Assembly: GCA_029204225.1 (NCBI GenBank) | Contig: CM055098.1 | Span: 18,879,303 to 18,943,302, forward strand | Length of the DNA: 64,000 nucleotides | Direction: 5' to 3' | From: Diphasiastrum complanatum | Lineage: Eukaryota > Streptophyta > Lycopodiopsida > Lycopodiales > Lycopodiaceae | Shown: piece after piece, positions 11,483 through 21,520 of the stretch | Layout: every line of letters starts with the position of its first letter | Numbering within the stretch: the stretch's first letter is position 1 | Notes under the pieces: generated by a model | What the model was told of the DNA's origin: nothing | Database searches by the model: none | The model's input: the letters and a program-made list of their open reading frames with translations, nothing else | Translations under genes and position numbers: made by a program

Positions 11483-12700
11483 GCGACACACACACGCCTC
11501 GCCACATAGCTTTTCTTGCACTCTCTTCTTCTCTCTTTCTATTTTCTTCTCTCTCACCACTCTTTTTTCACCTAAAACTCGGATTTTGTGGATAAATTAG
11601 GGTGGTTTAGTGTTAGATTTGTCAAATTTCATGTTTTTTTTGTTTTGAATGTACTGAAGTGTTAGGTTTTTTAATGTACTCTCGTCTCGCCGCATAGCAC
11701 TTTTTTCCATTCTCTCTTTCTTGCTATTTCTCTTTCTCTCTTCTTCTTTTTTCACCATTTTTTCACCAAAAATCGAATTTTTTGGGGTAGTTTAGTGTAG
11801 TCGAGGGGTTAGTTGTGCATTTATTTTTCGTGATTCTTTGTTTGTATGTATGTGCTTCCATAAATCCCAAAAAAACCCATAAAAATTCAAAAAACACGAA
11901 AAATCTATTTTTAGGAGGAAAATTAGGCAGGAAAACTGGTTAGAGGCCATAACTTTCAAAACTGTCCAAACTAACCTTCGCAGAGCCTTCTGAAGTTCCA
12001 TCTTAGTCTCACGAAGACAAGGACACAGAAATCTCTGCAAAAGTTAGTCCCCAGCCATTTTTTCAAATAGCTCAAAAAAAAAAAAAACTAAAAATTGGAA
12101 AAGAACCCAAGCCTCGCTAGTGAGCGACTCTATCTTTCAGATAACCCCCTCCCACGACTGCGATGGTTCTATTTCCTAAAAAATAAAAATAAAAACTAAA
12201 AATTGAAAGAAAAACCTCAGCGTAGTGAGCCTTCTCTATCTTTTAGATAGCGTCCTCCCAAGACTTCGACGGTTCTATTCCCACAAAAAAAAAAACGTAA
12301 GAAAAATGAGAAAAAAAAAACGATCATAAAAAAAAACAAAAAAACAAAACCAAAAATCGTAAAATTTATAATAAAAAAAAGACCGTAAGAAAAAAAAAAA
12401 CCAAAAAAAAAATCGTAAAATTTAAAAAAAAAAAAAAAGACCGTAAAAAAAAACCAATAATTTTAATTTTAGCACAAGTATCCTTGGTGAGTGATTTTCA
12501 TATCAGTTACCATCCATCCTTCATTTTCATTTTCCTTATCGATCTCCATTCAATCTTCCATCTGCTCTCTCATCTGTTAAATTCATTTCTATTTTACTTT
12601 TCAATCTTTATTGATAAATCTTTTTACTTACTTTTTTCTCGTCCTCTTTTTCTCCATCTCAAAAAAAAAAATTGAAACACCAGCGTCATTGAGCGAACTT
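11483..12700 (+). other. Repeat-rich untranslated leader of the gag-only element
   Basis: No gene is seen. Two internal duplications are visible. A block beginning CTCGCC(A/G)CATAGC and ending in TAGGGTGGTTTAGTGT or GGGGTAGTTTAGTGT occurs at about 11,495-11,625 and 11,687-11,815. A block with CTATCTTT(C/T)AGATA...CTCCCA(C/A)GACT(G/T)CGA occurs at about 12,120-12,180 and 12,228-12,290. From 12,285 to 12,460 the sequence is almost pure A with short CGTAAGA interruptions. Confidence 0.7.
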
Positions 12701-12725
12701 TGAGGCAATTCACCAATCGGCTACT

Positions 12726-14036
12726 TTGCAACATTCTGGTGCTGAGCTATGGAGACCATCTAAACTAAAAAAGTTTCCTAATGAAACAATCCGAGACTAC
12801 ACCTATCGAATCATCCAATTAGTGAAGGATTGTAATCCACCGATTCCTGAACGGATCGTCATGACAAAATACTATGCTGGATTGTCCAAAAGGATCAGAT
12901 CTGGTATGGTAGAATTAGCATCATATTCATCACTTGTACAACTCTATAAGGATGCTGCCATGATGGAAATCTCACAAGGGATGAGGGATTTTTCCTATCG
13001 TTATGATGAATCATCAGATGGGGAATTAGAGGAACAAATGTCAACAATGAATGATGATCCAACAAGAATGAGAACCTATGGGAGGCAACAAAATGCAGCA
13101 AAGTCAAGCAGATCAAGTGCAGCGGAAGACCAAGAACCTTGCACTTCAATTTTAGGCCGTCATCAAGCTTATGCTCGCACAGTCCATTTTCTTGAAAAGG
13201 ACAAATGTACCTACTGCTTTGGAGATCATCCAAGTACCAAGTGTCCAATCAAGAATCCGCACTTATTAAAAGGACAAAATGTAGAGCAACAAGTTCCTCG
13301 ACGGCAAGATCCAACAGTTCAACGGTCAGAAGCAGAATCAAGCCAACAAGGAGCTCACCAGAAGGATGGATGTCAGATTGATCCATCTAAATCACGAGTT
13401 TTTTCAACAAACAGTGGCGAGGTAGAAGTTTTGGTTATATCCTCTTGCATGTCACCAAACTCAATGGAGAACCATAACAGCCTACCAGTCTATTTTGTGG
13501 AAGATCCTAAGGGGAATCTGTTACCGGTGTATGCCTATCAACTTAGAGGCGATGGCATACTACACTCAGTTAGGTGCTATGGATGCGGAGGAAAACATCG
13601 CCATGTTGAATGTTCACACCAAGGGGATTCGTCAACATTTGATCTCTTGTGTTCACAATGCAGAGTTAAGCATCCATGCCGAGATTGCTCGATGAGAAAT
13701 TCACAAATATCCAGGAGGCATTTGGCTTATGTAGACCGACATGCATCTATGGTGACCCTTCCACCTCGAACGTACTACAAAAGAAAAATCCTAGTGCCAC
13801 CAAGTTATGAAACGAGTGAGAAAGAAGACAATCTGACAAAAGTACCAAAGTACGCAAAGACACCATCGGGCAAACAAGTAAAACCATCACAGAAAACAGA
13901 GATGGTAGAATCCATTACGCCAATGGTAACTGAGGAAGTCAAGAAATTGGCAACCGACGAAGTCCAGTGGATTTTACCAAGCCTCTTGGCGCAATCAATG
14001 CAAAGAATTCTTAGTGATGAATTACAAAAGGCCTAG
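12726..14036 (+). CDS. Gag-like protein with several cysteine/histidine clusters
   Basis: This is a 436-codon open frame. No ATG lies at the start: the frame opens after a TGA near 12,687 and the first usable codon listed is TTG, so the true start may be upstream in another frame. Residues about 10-90 resemble the C-terminal half of the plant retrotransposon gag domain (LKKFPNETIRDYTYRIIQLV, then YAGLSKRIRSGM). A short knuckle CTYCFGDHPSTKC (CX2CX3HX4C) follows near residue 160. Two further Cys/His clusters lie near residues 285-320: CYGCGGKHRHVEC and CSQCRVKHPCRDC. The tail is Lys/Thr-rich. No enzymatic domain follows, so I infer a capsid or RNA-packaging role for this LTR element. Confidence 0.8.
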   Translation: MQHSGAELWRPSKLKKFPNETIRDYTYRIIQLVKDCNPPIPERIVMTKYYAGLSKRIRSGMVELASYSSLVQLYKDAAMMEISQGMRDFSYRYDESSDGELEEQMSTMNDDPTRMRTYGRQQNAAKSSRSSAAEDQEPCTSILGRHQAYARTVHFLEKDKCTYCFGDHPSTKCPIKNPHLLKGQNVEQQVPRRQDPTVQRSEAESSQQGAHQKDGCQIDPSKSRVFSTNSGEVEVLVISSCMSPNSMENHNSLPVYFVEDPKGNLLPVYAYQLRGDGILHSVRCYGCGGKHRHVECSHQGDSSTFDLLCSQCRVKHPCRDCSMRNSQISRRHLAYVDRHASMVTLPPRTYYKRKILVPPSYETSEKEDNLTKVPKYAKTPSGKQVKPSQKTEMVESITPMVTEEVKKLATDEVQWILPSLLAQSMQRILSDELQKA

Positions 14037-14590
14037 CATCAATGGAGCGACGAGAAGGCAATTTAGCACAAGATCCAAGGAAACGTGCAATTACGCAGCC
14101 TTCAACGGGGAAGTGCAAGGACCAAGAGAAGACTAAAGTTGATGATTGTCCCTCAACGAACAAGATTTAACCAAAGTCTAATTGTTCCACAATTCCATAG
14201 ACCCCCAAATCAATGCCAATTCGGGGTATATCCATTCTTCAAAGGCGAAATCCAAGGAATCCAAGCCCAAATAGGCCTCCAGTACAACAAGCACCAGTGC
14301 CTACAATGACAAAATCTTGTCCTCAATCTATGATATTGACTGTTGAGGAAAGTCGTCAGGTTATGGCATACCACAAATACCTGGACAACCAAGAGAGTCA
14401 AGCTAGCACATCATATCCACCTTACAATTTGGGGGAGTCTAGGACATTGGGACCAGTTGCGCCTTTCTATGAGAATCCATTATATCAGCAAGATTTATCT
14501 TGGGATCCTTCGATGGAATGCATCAACTACCCAATTGTCAATGGACAAGATTATCCGGAATGGCCACTAGACCCTTATGGGTATTATTGA
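14037..14590 (+). pseudogene. Proline/tyrosine-rich downstream ORF of the gag-only element
   Basis: After the gag stop at 14,036 coding character continues in another frame. The clearest piece is an open frame at 14,213-14,590 that is Pro-, Gln- and Tyr-rich, reads QAPVPTMTKSC and ends DPYGYY before a stop. It could be the C-terminal tail of gag separated by a frameshift, or a separate small protein. No domain is recognised. Confidence 0.5.
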
Positions 14591-14766
14591 AAATCTGGCA
14601 AGTCCAAGTTCTTGCTGATCGCCATCATCCAATAAAGCCTCAGGTTTTACGTAAGCGAATTCTATCCACGCTTTTCCTGAAGCATCCATGTCCCAGCAAT
14701 AAAAGAACCAACAACGACGCCCCTCCACAACAATTGTAGCCTAGTGCCGAGGGACTGACACTACTT

Positions 14767-14780
14767 TGGGACGAGGACCC
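14767..14780 (+). promoter_or_regulatory. Polypurine tract of the gag-only element
   Basis: TGGGACGAGGACCC lies directly before the 3' LTR stub TGTTGTGGG. It is purine-rich with three closing C residues, and its position is what plus-strand priming requires. Confidence 0.55.
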
Positions 14781-14820
14781 TGTTGTGGGTTTATCCTGTA
14801 CATAACTCAGAAATGTGGAC
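14781..14820 (+). repeat. 3' LTR stub of the gag-only element
   Basis: About 40 bases match the first 40 of the 5' LTR at 10,501 (TGTTGTGG..TT..TCCTGTACATAA). The match then gives way to chromovirus pol sequence. The remainder of this LTR and about 2 kb of chromovirus RT/RNase H appear to have been lost in one deletion. Confidence 0.8.
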
Positions 14821-15600
14821 AGTGTTGAGTCAAAAACACAGGGGACTCAACTAACTAAGAAAGATAAGAAGATTGTGGAACAGTTCACCATTCGAGATGG
14901 ATTACTATTTTGGAATGGAAAAGTTTGCGTACTTGGTGATGATGAGCTCAAACGGAAGATTTTGTTTGAATGTCATGACATACCCTGTGCAGGACATCCC
15001 GGTATACACAGAACTCTGGACTTGGTTAAGAGAAAATTTTATTGGCCAAAGCTCAAACCATATGTCGAGTCATATGTTGTTAAATGCAAGCCCTGTCAAC
15101 TAGCAAAGGCTGAACGCCATAAGGCTGGTGGTTTGTTGCATCTGTTAGATATCCCATATAAGAAATGGGCAAGCATATCTATGGATTTTGTAGTTGGACT
15201 TCCAAAGACCCAACGACAAAATGATTCTATTTGGATTGTAGTGGATCGGTTAACTAAGTTAGCTGCATTCATACCAGTCAAGTCAACTATAAAGGCTTCT
15301 GATTTAGCCCAGATATTTGTTGAAAGATTATTTTGGTTGTATGGTCTGCCAAGTGACATTGCTAGTGATATAGATCATTAGTTCATAGGTCACTTTTGGT
15401 CAGCGGTATTCCATAAACTGGAAACTTCTTTGAGTTTGAGTTATTTTGATCATCCTGGATCAAATGGCCAGACAGAAAGGACTAATCAAACTATGGAAGA
15501 TATATTGAGGACGTATGTTTCTCACAGACAATCTCATTGGAAAGATTAGCTCCCACTGGTTGAGTTTGCATATAATAGTAGAAAATATTTTGCTACAGGT
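14815..15600 (+). pseudogene. Chromovirus integrase (zinc-binding and catalytic core)
   Basis: An open frame to 15,381 carries the HHCC domain (CHDIPCAGHPGIHRTLDLVK, then KCKPCQLAK). It continues into the catalytic core: SISMDFVVGLPKT with the first Asp, then LPSDIASDIDH with the second Asp region. TAG at 15,379-15,381 interrupts. The frame resumes with DHPGSNGQTERTNQT (catalytic Glu), and a second stop follows in HWKD*LPLVEFAYN. A near-identical truncated copy lies at 55.2-55.65 kb. Integrase would insert the element DNA; this one is inactive. Confidence 0.93.
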
Positions 15601-15612
15601 TACAGTCCTTTT

Positions 15613-16110
15613 ATGCTTATGTACAGTTTTCAACCTAGATCTCCAGTAAATGTTGAGATGAAGTTTGTTAAGATTCAAAAGGTTGCTGATTTTTTGAATG
15701 ATATGCAAGAAATGCTGCAAGTAGCTAAGGATAGTATCTGGAGTGCTCAGGATAGAGCTGAACACTATACCGATCTTAAGAGATCTCCAAGAGATTTTAA
15801 AGTTGATGACTGGATATATCTTAGGATTCCAAAAGATTCTAAAATGTTACGTACAGGGATGCATTATAAGTTGTCTACCCGTTATTGTGGAACTTTCAGG
15901 ATTGTACATAGAATTAGTTCTTTGGCGTATGAACTCGATCTTCAAGGAAAATCGACTGCACACCCAGTGTTTCATGTAAGTCATTTGAAACTAAGTTTAC
16001 ATGATGGTGATACAGTTGGATCAGATGAGGATTTATCCCATTTGAAAGATTTGTCGTTAGTGTACCTTTGGAACCTGAGAAAGTGCTCAAAACCAGAGAT
16101 AAACAATTGA
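15613..16110 (+). pseudogene. Chromovirus integrase C-terminal domain
   Basis: This 165-codon frame contains the C-terminal GPY/F-like region of gypsy integrases: DDWIYLRIPKDSKML, then KLSTRYCGTFRIVHRISSLA, then HPVFHVSHLKLSLHD. It is in the same polyprotein as the upstream core. A frameshift around 16,050 moves coding into the frame that holds the chromodomain. Confidence 0.9.
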
Positions 16111-16223
16111 GAAATTGTTCTATCTCTGAGTACTTAATTCGGTGGAAGGGTCATACTGAGGATGATGATTCATGGGAGAGAATTGATAGCATAAATAAGA
16201 ATTTCTCGAATATTAGTTTCTAA
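16058..16223 (+). pseudogene. Chromodomain of the chromovirus
   Basis: In the frame ending at TAA 16,221-16,223, PEKVLKTRDKQLRN is followed by EYLIRWKGHTEDDDSWERI. This is the diagnostic aromatic/Trp pattern of chromodomains fused to integrase in plant chromoviruses. Such domains are thought to steer integration to particular chromatin. It is separated from the rest of integrase by a frameshift. Confidence 0.9.
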
Positions 16224-16238
16224 GGATAGAAACAGTTT

Positions 16239-16251
16239 AAGGAGGGAAGAA
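16239..16251 (+). promoter_or_regulatory. Polypurine tract of the chromovirus
   Basis: AAGGAGGGAAGAA lies immediately before the 3' LTR start TGTTATGTCC, as expected for a plus-strand primer. Confidence 0.85.
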
Positions 16252-16774
16252 TGTTATGTCCACGACCAGTACATAGGATACAGTATACTCTTAGTCTTGG
16301 ATACATGGTACTCCAGTGAAACAAGCTGTTAGTTATGCCACGTCATACTGGACATGACCCAAAAGTAACTAATATCTTTGTGAGGCCAAGAACACACTAA
16401 GTGGAGTTTAGAAAAGGTAATGAGACAGTGTATGCATGTGTAGAGTTATCAATAGCAATTCTATGAATAGTTGGTCCATGCATGGGACTCTATTCTAGGT
16501 GAATCTATGTATAGGGAAAAAAGGGCTATGCATGGCTATGTGCCTAGGATGCATTAGGTTCTATATAAGAGGACCAAACTCGCCCTACTCCTTACCATGG
16601 TTTTTGATTCATTTCCAGGCTCTCACTCTACATTCATGCTTCTTGTTCCTTGGCTTGGGGGTGAGGCTTCTAGAGATTGATTGGATGCTTCTACTTGGTT
16701 GGGTGGTTTCTCCACAGTGTGTTATCCTTTTGTGTTTAGGATTTGTAAGCGGGATCTAAGGAGCTTCCCTTATA
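16252..16774 (+). repeat. 3' LTR of the chromovirus
   Basis: Begins TGTTATGTCC and ends CCCTTATA, 523 bases. The left part matches the 5' LTR remnant and the inverted fragment at 29.5-29.73 kb. The right part matches 55,645-55,978 almost base for base. It carries CTATATAAGAGG as a TATA box at 16,561. The non-standard terminal TA, in place of CA, is supported by two copies. Confidence 0.92.
16561..16572 (+). promoter_or_regulatory. TATA box of the chromovirus LTR
   Basis: CTATATAAGAGG is conserved in the second LTR copy near 55,764. Confidence 0.65.
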
Positions 16775-16779
16775 ATTTT
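16775..16779 (+). repeat. Right target-site duplication of the chromovirus (ATTTT)
   Basis: Partner of 8,093-8,097. Minus-strand copia RNase H coding starts immediately beyond it. Confidence 0.8.
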
Positions 16780-17029
16780 GATCCACCTTATCTCCTGAAA
16801 AATCAAAATGTGAGAAATTTCTCAAGTCAATGTTAGATCATCTATAAAGAATACCAAAGTTTCTGGTATCCAAGGTGTATCTAAGTAACCTTTGGCCATT
16901 TTCCAATGGAGTTCAAGAGGACTTTGCATGAATTGACTTAATCTACCTACACTATAGCTCAGATCTAGTATAGATATAGTAAGATAAATCAAGGATCCTA
17001 TTAGTCTTCTATAAAGTGTATCGTCCTTA
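16780..17029 (-). pseudogene. Ty1/copia RT end and RNase H start (interrupted element)
   Basis: The minus-strand frame reads VKDDTLYRRLIGSLIYLT, then DLSYSVGRLSQFMQSP and HWKMAKG. This is the conserved copia block linking RT to RNase H. To its right the copia frame is cut by the CACTA-like composite and resumes at 19,940. To its left it is cut by the chromovirus and resumes at 8,097. Confidence 0.88.
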
Positions 17030-17985
17030 ACAATGTGCACGTGCGCACAAAAGTACGCATAAAATCCTTGGTCACTTCACAAGACATAACATGCAATCAA
17101 ATGATTGAAATTTCAGTCTTTTAATTGTATTTGGAACTAGACTTGACTCTTCATTGTGTTATCAAGAGACTTCAATTTTTTTTTTTCTCAATTGATAACA
17201 ATCTACTCTAAAAAAAGTTCAATTTTCAGCCCTTCACATGGATAACTTTAGGTGCACATATATAACCCTATAGTACTCCAAAAAAAAATAAATTAAAAGA
17301 CATGTTTCTATGGTCATAAAAGATTTTTGAAAGTAGATAGCCAAAGAAAGAGTTGTAAAAAGCACCTCCAAATGAGCTGCAATTTTTTAGTAGCTTTCAA
17401 TAATTTTTAACACTTTTTAGCAAGACATGGGTACCTTTAGATGCACATATCTATTTCTACATAACTCCAAATCGAAAAAAAATTTGAGAGACATGTTTCT
17501 ATGGTCATACAATACTTTTTAAAGTAGACAACCCAAAAAAAATATTGTTAAAATCATGGTGTTATACACTCACATATGATATTTCCAATTTTTGTAAATT
17601 TTATCAGCACTTAAATGGATAACTTTGGATGCACATATCTCTCTCTTTGGACTTCAAAATTCAATTTTTTTTAATAGACATGTTTTGATAATCATATAGG
17701 ATTTTTAAGAGTAGACATACAAAAGTTTGAATATAAAATTCACAATGATGTAATCCCATATATGAAAACATTGAAGTTTCATCAATAACCCCACATGTTT
17801 GACACATCATGTCTTATATATAAGTTGCTCAAAATGAAGGTCTCAAAATTTTTATTGATAAATGTATATATGAAGAACAAAGACGTGAAAGGATTTGATG
17901 TGATTCATCATAGTTTATGAGATATGATTTTTTGAATAAGTGTTTAAAATGCACACTTTTGTGCATATTTTGTACGACTCTAGTG
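17030..17985 (+). mobile_element. CACTA-like unit 1, truncated at its left end
   Basis: It starts within the subterminal motif (GTGCGCACAAAAGTACGCAT at about 17,041) and ends in ACTCTAGTG. The interior holds a roughly 190-bp unit repeated about three times (about 17,230, 17,425 and 17,610). The units share GGATAACTTTAGGTGCACATAT and GACATGTTTCTATGGTCATA-like strings followed by a run ending in AAAGTAGA. No coding potential is seen. Confidence 0.6.
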
Positions 17986-18003
17986 TTAAAACTAGAGTTG
18001 TAC
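17972..18003. repeat. Inverted repeat at the junction of the two CACTA-like units
   Basis: GTACGACTCTAGT and ACTAGAGTTGTAC are 13-base arms with one mismatch, separated by GTTAAA. The arms are the right end of unit 1 and the left end of unit 2, facing each other. Confidence 0.75.
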
Positions 18004-18319
18004 TCAGCAAATTTTTGTGCGCATGCTCACAAAAGTGCGCATAAAACCCTTGGTCACTTGACGAGACATAACATGCCATCAAATGATTGAAATTTCAATC
18101 TTTCAATTTTATGTGGAACTAGACTTGACTTTTCATTGTATTCTTGGAAGACTTAAATTTTTTGTCTCTCAATTGATGGCAATTTGCTCCCAAAAAATGT
18201 CAATTTTCAGCACTTTTCAGCACTTCACATGGGTAACTTTAGGTGCACGTATATATCTCTATAAAACTCCAAATTTAATTTTTTTTTATAGACATGTTGT
18301 GAAAAAAAGTGGATTTTGA

Positions 18320-18523
18320 ATGGATCCAAACTCCCAAAATACTTGGCTAAGATCTTTGCACAACAAGCTACAAAAGCTAGAAATGGCAAAGCATCCTAAT
18401 GCTACCTTTGAAACACATGAACTTGACAAAGCATTCAAGAGACAAAAGAAACTAATAAAAGGTACTGATGGCAGCCAAAAACAACAGCATACCAGCCCTA
18501 CAATAGCAGCCTACCACTTTTGA
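18320..18523 (+). other. Short Lys/Gln-rich open frame inside the CACTA-like cargo
   Basis: A 67-codon ORF begins MDPNSQNTWLRSLHNKLQK and ends with TGA at 18,523. It is hydrophilic, with no recognised domain. It may be a remnant of a captured or inserted coding sequence. It is not supported as a functional gene. Confidence 0.2.
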
Positions 18524-19242
18524 AAACCTCTTAAGACCATACACAAAAGCTTGAAGACAATACACAAAGCAATGCTCTCAATGGAGGAAGAAATTGTGAC
18601 AATGATCTATTGATCTCTCTCAACAATACAATAAGTTTCTCCAACCTGTTCTCCATGAATTTCAGCCTAATATAGGTGAGAGAGATGAGTCTCTCTCCTC
18701 TCTCTAGAACTCAAGACCCAAATTTAGGACACCAATAGCCTAAAATAGCCAATTTTGGCCTATATGTTAAAATAACATGATTTTGGTGTCATTTCGAAGG
18801 TCCTGAAGTTTGAGACTTCTTCAACATAAAATATATACTAAAATAAAAGTATCTAGGCTTCTTTCACATGTGTGAAATGTTAGATCCAAAACTATGTATA
18901 AAAATTGCCAATTTAGGCCTCAAACTTTGAGCTAGGAAATATTGACAATTTTCACACTCCCTCTTCAACTTAACTTGCTAGTTTTACAACACTACTTTGC
19001 TCCAACCTAAGAATGATCTCCACCATGATAATAGATCTCTTCTCAAGTGTTCTAATATGTACAATATGAAGTACAACATAATTGATATAGATAATAGTGT
19101 CCATAGAGGATGCTTCACTATTTCTTACATCAATTTTACATAGAATGGTGAACATGATGCATGTAAAAGAACATAGAATCATAATGAAGGGATTCCTCCA
19201 TGTATCCACCTTTGAATTCTCTGTAAAATAGCATCAAACAAG

Positions 19243-19790
19243 CTATAAGTGAAAGTAATCAACAAGTGTTTGTATTCCTCCTCCACATTCCACTATGCCC
19301 ATAGTGAATGCACCATGTATCTCCATGAATGACCCTCCATCACCACCTTGCCTTTGTAGATCTCCAATCCATGAAAGCCCTTGAGTGAATGAATGCCAAA
19401 ATGATGTGTTCTCTGCTCCATTTGAATGAGCAAAACCTGAACTTGAAATACTTAAAGTATCTCCAAAAGATTTGCATACAACTCTTGATCCTACATTGTC
19501 AACAATTTGCCAATTTGCCAACACTAGGATGCTAGATCTTGAACTTTGCTCAAAAGTAAACATATTGACCACTTCAATATCTTTCTAGATTTGAATGAAT
19601 GCATGTACTTGATCATAAGAACCAGCAATGATAACTATTCCATCTCCAAGATCCAAAGGATGCAAAACCATGGAACTAGTTTCATTGAATTTTGACAATT
19701 CCAACACATTGACATGACAATGTTCATACATGAGATTAAACAAATAAGGTAGAGTAAAAGGACACTTCCTTGCTGCTCCAAGAACCTTAC
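19243..19790 (-). pseudogene. Coding-like cargo segment of unknown family
   Basis: The minus-strand frames from about 19,790 give GAARKCPFTLPYLFNLMYEH, then LHPLDLGDGIVIIAGSYDQV. After one stop there is a 109-codon open frame from VNMFTFEQSS to TLVDYFHL. The first block is matched on the plus strand at 48,150-48,245, where GAARKC.STLLYLFYLMFEH is read. I do not recognise the family. It may be a captured host exon carried by the transposon. Confidence 0.4.
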
Positions 19791-19939
19791 TTGAAAATTT
19801 TTAATCGATAAATGTATATATGAAGAACACACATGTGAAAGAATTTGATGTGATTCATCATAGTTTATGAGATATGATTTTTTTAAAAAGTGTTTGAAAT
19901 GCACACTTTTGTGTGCATTTTGTAACGACTCTAGTGTTA

Positions 19940-20240
19940 AAGGATCTTTCATCATTACTCATAGCTTTACATTTTGATCCATAGGTGTATCACAACTTTT
20001 ACATCCTTTCATTCCAAAATTTTCAAGGATAGTAGATGCATATTTTGATTGAAAAATAAAGCTAGAACATACTCCTCTAGTGACTTCATTGTGAAGAATG
20101 AAATGTAAAAGTTCTCGATCTACCATTCTAAACTCTTTAGATAAGGCAATTTTAACTTCTTTGATTTCTACTACATTATTGCCAATTTAGATTATATCAT
20201 CTACATACAAGACTAGAATGATAATCAAAATATCACTCCT
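19940..20240 (-). pseudogene. Ty1/copia reverse transcriptase fragment (interrupted element)
   Basis: The minus-strand translation contains ILVLYVDDII*IGN, the YVDD catalytic box of copia RT. It continues with IKEVKIALSKEFRM and GMKGCKSCDTPMDQNVKL. The segment runs directly into the CACTA-like insert, and the next copia residues are on its other side at 17,029. The upstream part of the element (gag, protease, integrase) is not found to the right. Confidence 0.88.
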
Positions 20241-20484
20241 TCTGTGCCATTTACCAAGGGCCATAACCCTTCTCCCTTTAGAATGAGAGAGGTCTTAAAC
20301 TTCCATGCTAGGAAGTAGACCCGACTGAATCGAAGATTTTTGCAGATCTTCGATTGTATATTGCTTCTTAAAAAGCCATTTTTGTGAATTGTGTTCCTAG
20401 CTGTTACTGGTTCCTCGTATGAATGCTTTGCCTCTTGAATGTGATAGCTTTGTAGCTATATCAAGCTAAAATAACTCTGCTCTA
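20241..20484. other. Unassigned
   Basis: Nothing recognised between the copia fragment and the direct duplication. Confidence 0.4.
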
Positions 20485-20654
20485 TTAAAGGCGTGGTTCA
20501 AATATTTCTTGTTGTAAGATAAGTTCCACAAGAAGCCCAAACGTCGCAGGGAGGGAGCATGTGGTGACATTCTGGAATAGGATATAATTGTATGGTTCAA
20601 AAGTTTTGATTAGCACTCTACTATGTTCTTTTTTTTTTTTCTCTTCGCGTGTGC

Positions 20655-20670
20655 TTAGGGTTTAGGGTTT

Positions 20671-20673
<3 letters not shown>
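20655..20673 (+). repeat. Interstitial telomere-type repeat (TTTAGGG, about 2.5 units)
   Basis: TTAGGGTTTAGGGTTTAGGG precedes the TG tract. The second copy has the mutated form TTTAGGGTTTAGAGTTTAGGG near 21,350. It is too short to be a telomere. Confidence 0.8.

Positions 20674-20727
<54 letters not shown>
20674..20727 (+). repeat. TG microsatellite (about 54 bp)
   Basis: Uninterrupted TG tract inside duplication copy 1. Copy 2 has only a short, imperfect TG run. Confidence 0.95.
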
Positions 20728-20729
<2 letters not shown>

Positions 20730-20936
20730 GTATGATGCCATTCGTTTATGTCAAAAGCTTACTAGTTCATGCTACCCTAATTCATAGTATCTTGATTTAT
20801 GTTTCATGCTTACTAGTTCATGCTACTCTTATTTGTAGGATCTTAATTCATTCATGCTACTTTAATTTGTAGGATCTTAATTTATGTGTCATATATTAGT
20901 TATGTTTCATGCTTAGAGATAGAGAGCGAGGGATAG

Positions 20937-21132
<196 letters not shown>

Positions 21133-21177
21133 CAACACTCCCAATTCTAGGAAGGTGTGTAGCCCTTGTTTTCTTCC

Positions 21178-21520
21178 GTTAAAGGTGTGGTTCAAATGTT
21201 TCTTGTTGGAAGATAAGTTCCACAAAAAAGCCCAAATGTCGCAGGGAGGGAACATGTGGTGACATTCTAGAATAGGATATAATAGTACGGTTCATGAGCT
21301 TTGATTAGCACTCTACTATGTTCTCTCTCTTTTTTCTCTTCGTGTGTGTTTAGGGTTTAGAGTTTAGGGTGTGTGTATGCGTGTGCGTGTAAGTATGATG
21401 CCATTCGTTTATGTTTCATGCTACCCTAATTCATAGTATCTTGATTTATGTTTTATGCTTACTAGTTCATGCTACTCTAATTTGTAGGATCTTAATTTAT
21501 TTATGCTACTCTAATGTATG
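21178..21520 (+). repeat. Direct duplication, copy 2
   Basis: Matches 20,485-20,905 with scattered substitutions and a shorter TG run. No coding potential. Confidence 0.9.

Larger units (their letters stand above)
17030..19936 (+). mobile_element. CACTA-like (En/Spm-type) composite inserted in copia RT
   Basis: The insert separates two halves of a copia RT. Its right end, on the minus strand, begins CACTAGAGTCG. A copy of the same end at 17,985 closes with ACTCTAGTG, so termini of the CACTA...TAGTG type are present. Candidate 3-bp duplications TTA flank it at 17,027-17,029 and 19,937-19,939. Subterminal sequence is rich in inverted GCACAAAAGTGYGCAT motifs. Two units can be seen (17,030-17,985 and about 17,989-19,936). 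The left unit lacks the first dozen terminal bases. No transposase was recognised. Confidence 0.65.
17989..19936 (+). mobile_element. CACTA-like unit 2 with about 1.5 kb of unrelated cargo
   Basis: The left 300 bases match unit 1 and the fragment at 40.0-40.33 kb. The right 145 bases match the right end of unit 1 (GATTCATCATAGTTTATGAG and ATGCACACTTTTGTG). The central 18,311-19,790 is not shared with unit 1. It contains a coding-like minus-strand segment and a non-coding stretch resembling an LTR. The left terminus reads AACTAGAG where CACTAGAG is expected. Confidence 0.55.
20485..20905 (+). repeat. Direct duplication, copy 1
   Basis: Begins TTAAAGGCGTGGTTCAAAT and runs through GTCGCAGGGAGGGA, GCACTCTACTATGTTC and TTAGGGTTTAGGGTTTAGGG to GTAGGATCTTAATTTATG. 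It matches 21,178-21,520 about 693 bases downstream. The TG tract at 20,674-20,727 lies inside it. Confidence 0.9.

Noticed and set aside
20655-20673. Telomere or telomeric array
   Set aside because: Only about 2.5 TTTAGGG units, inside a duplicated interstitial segment.
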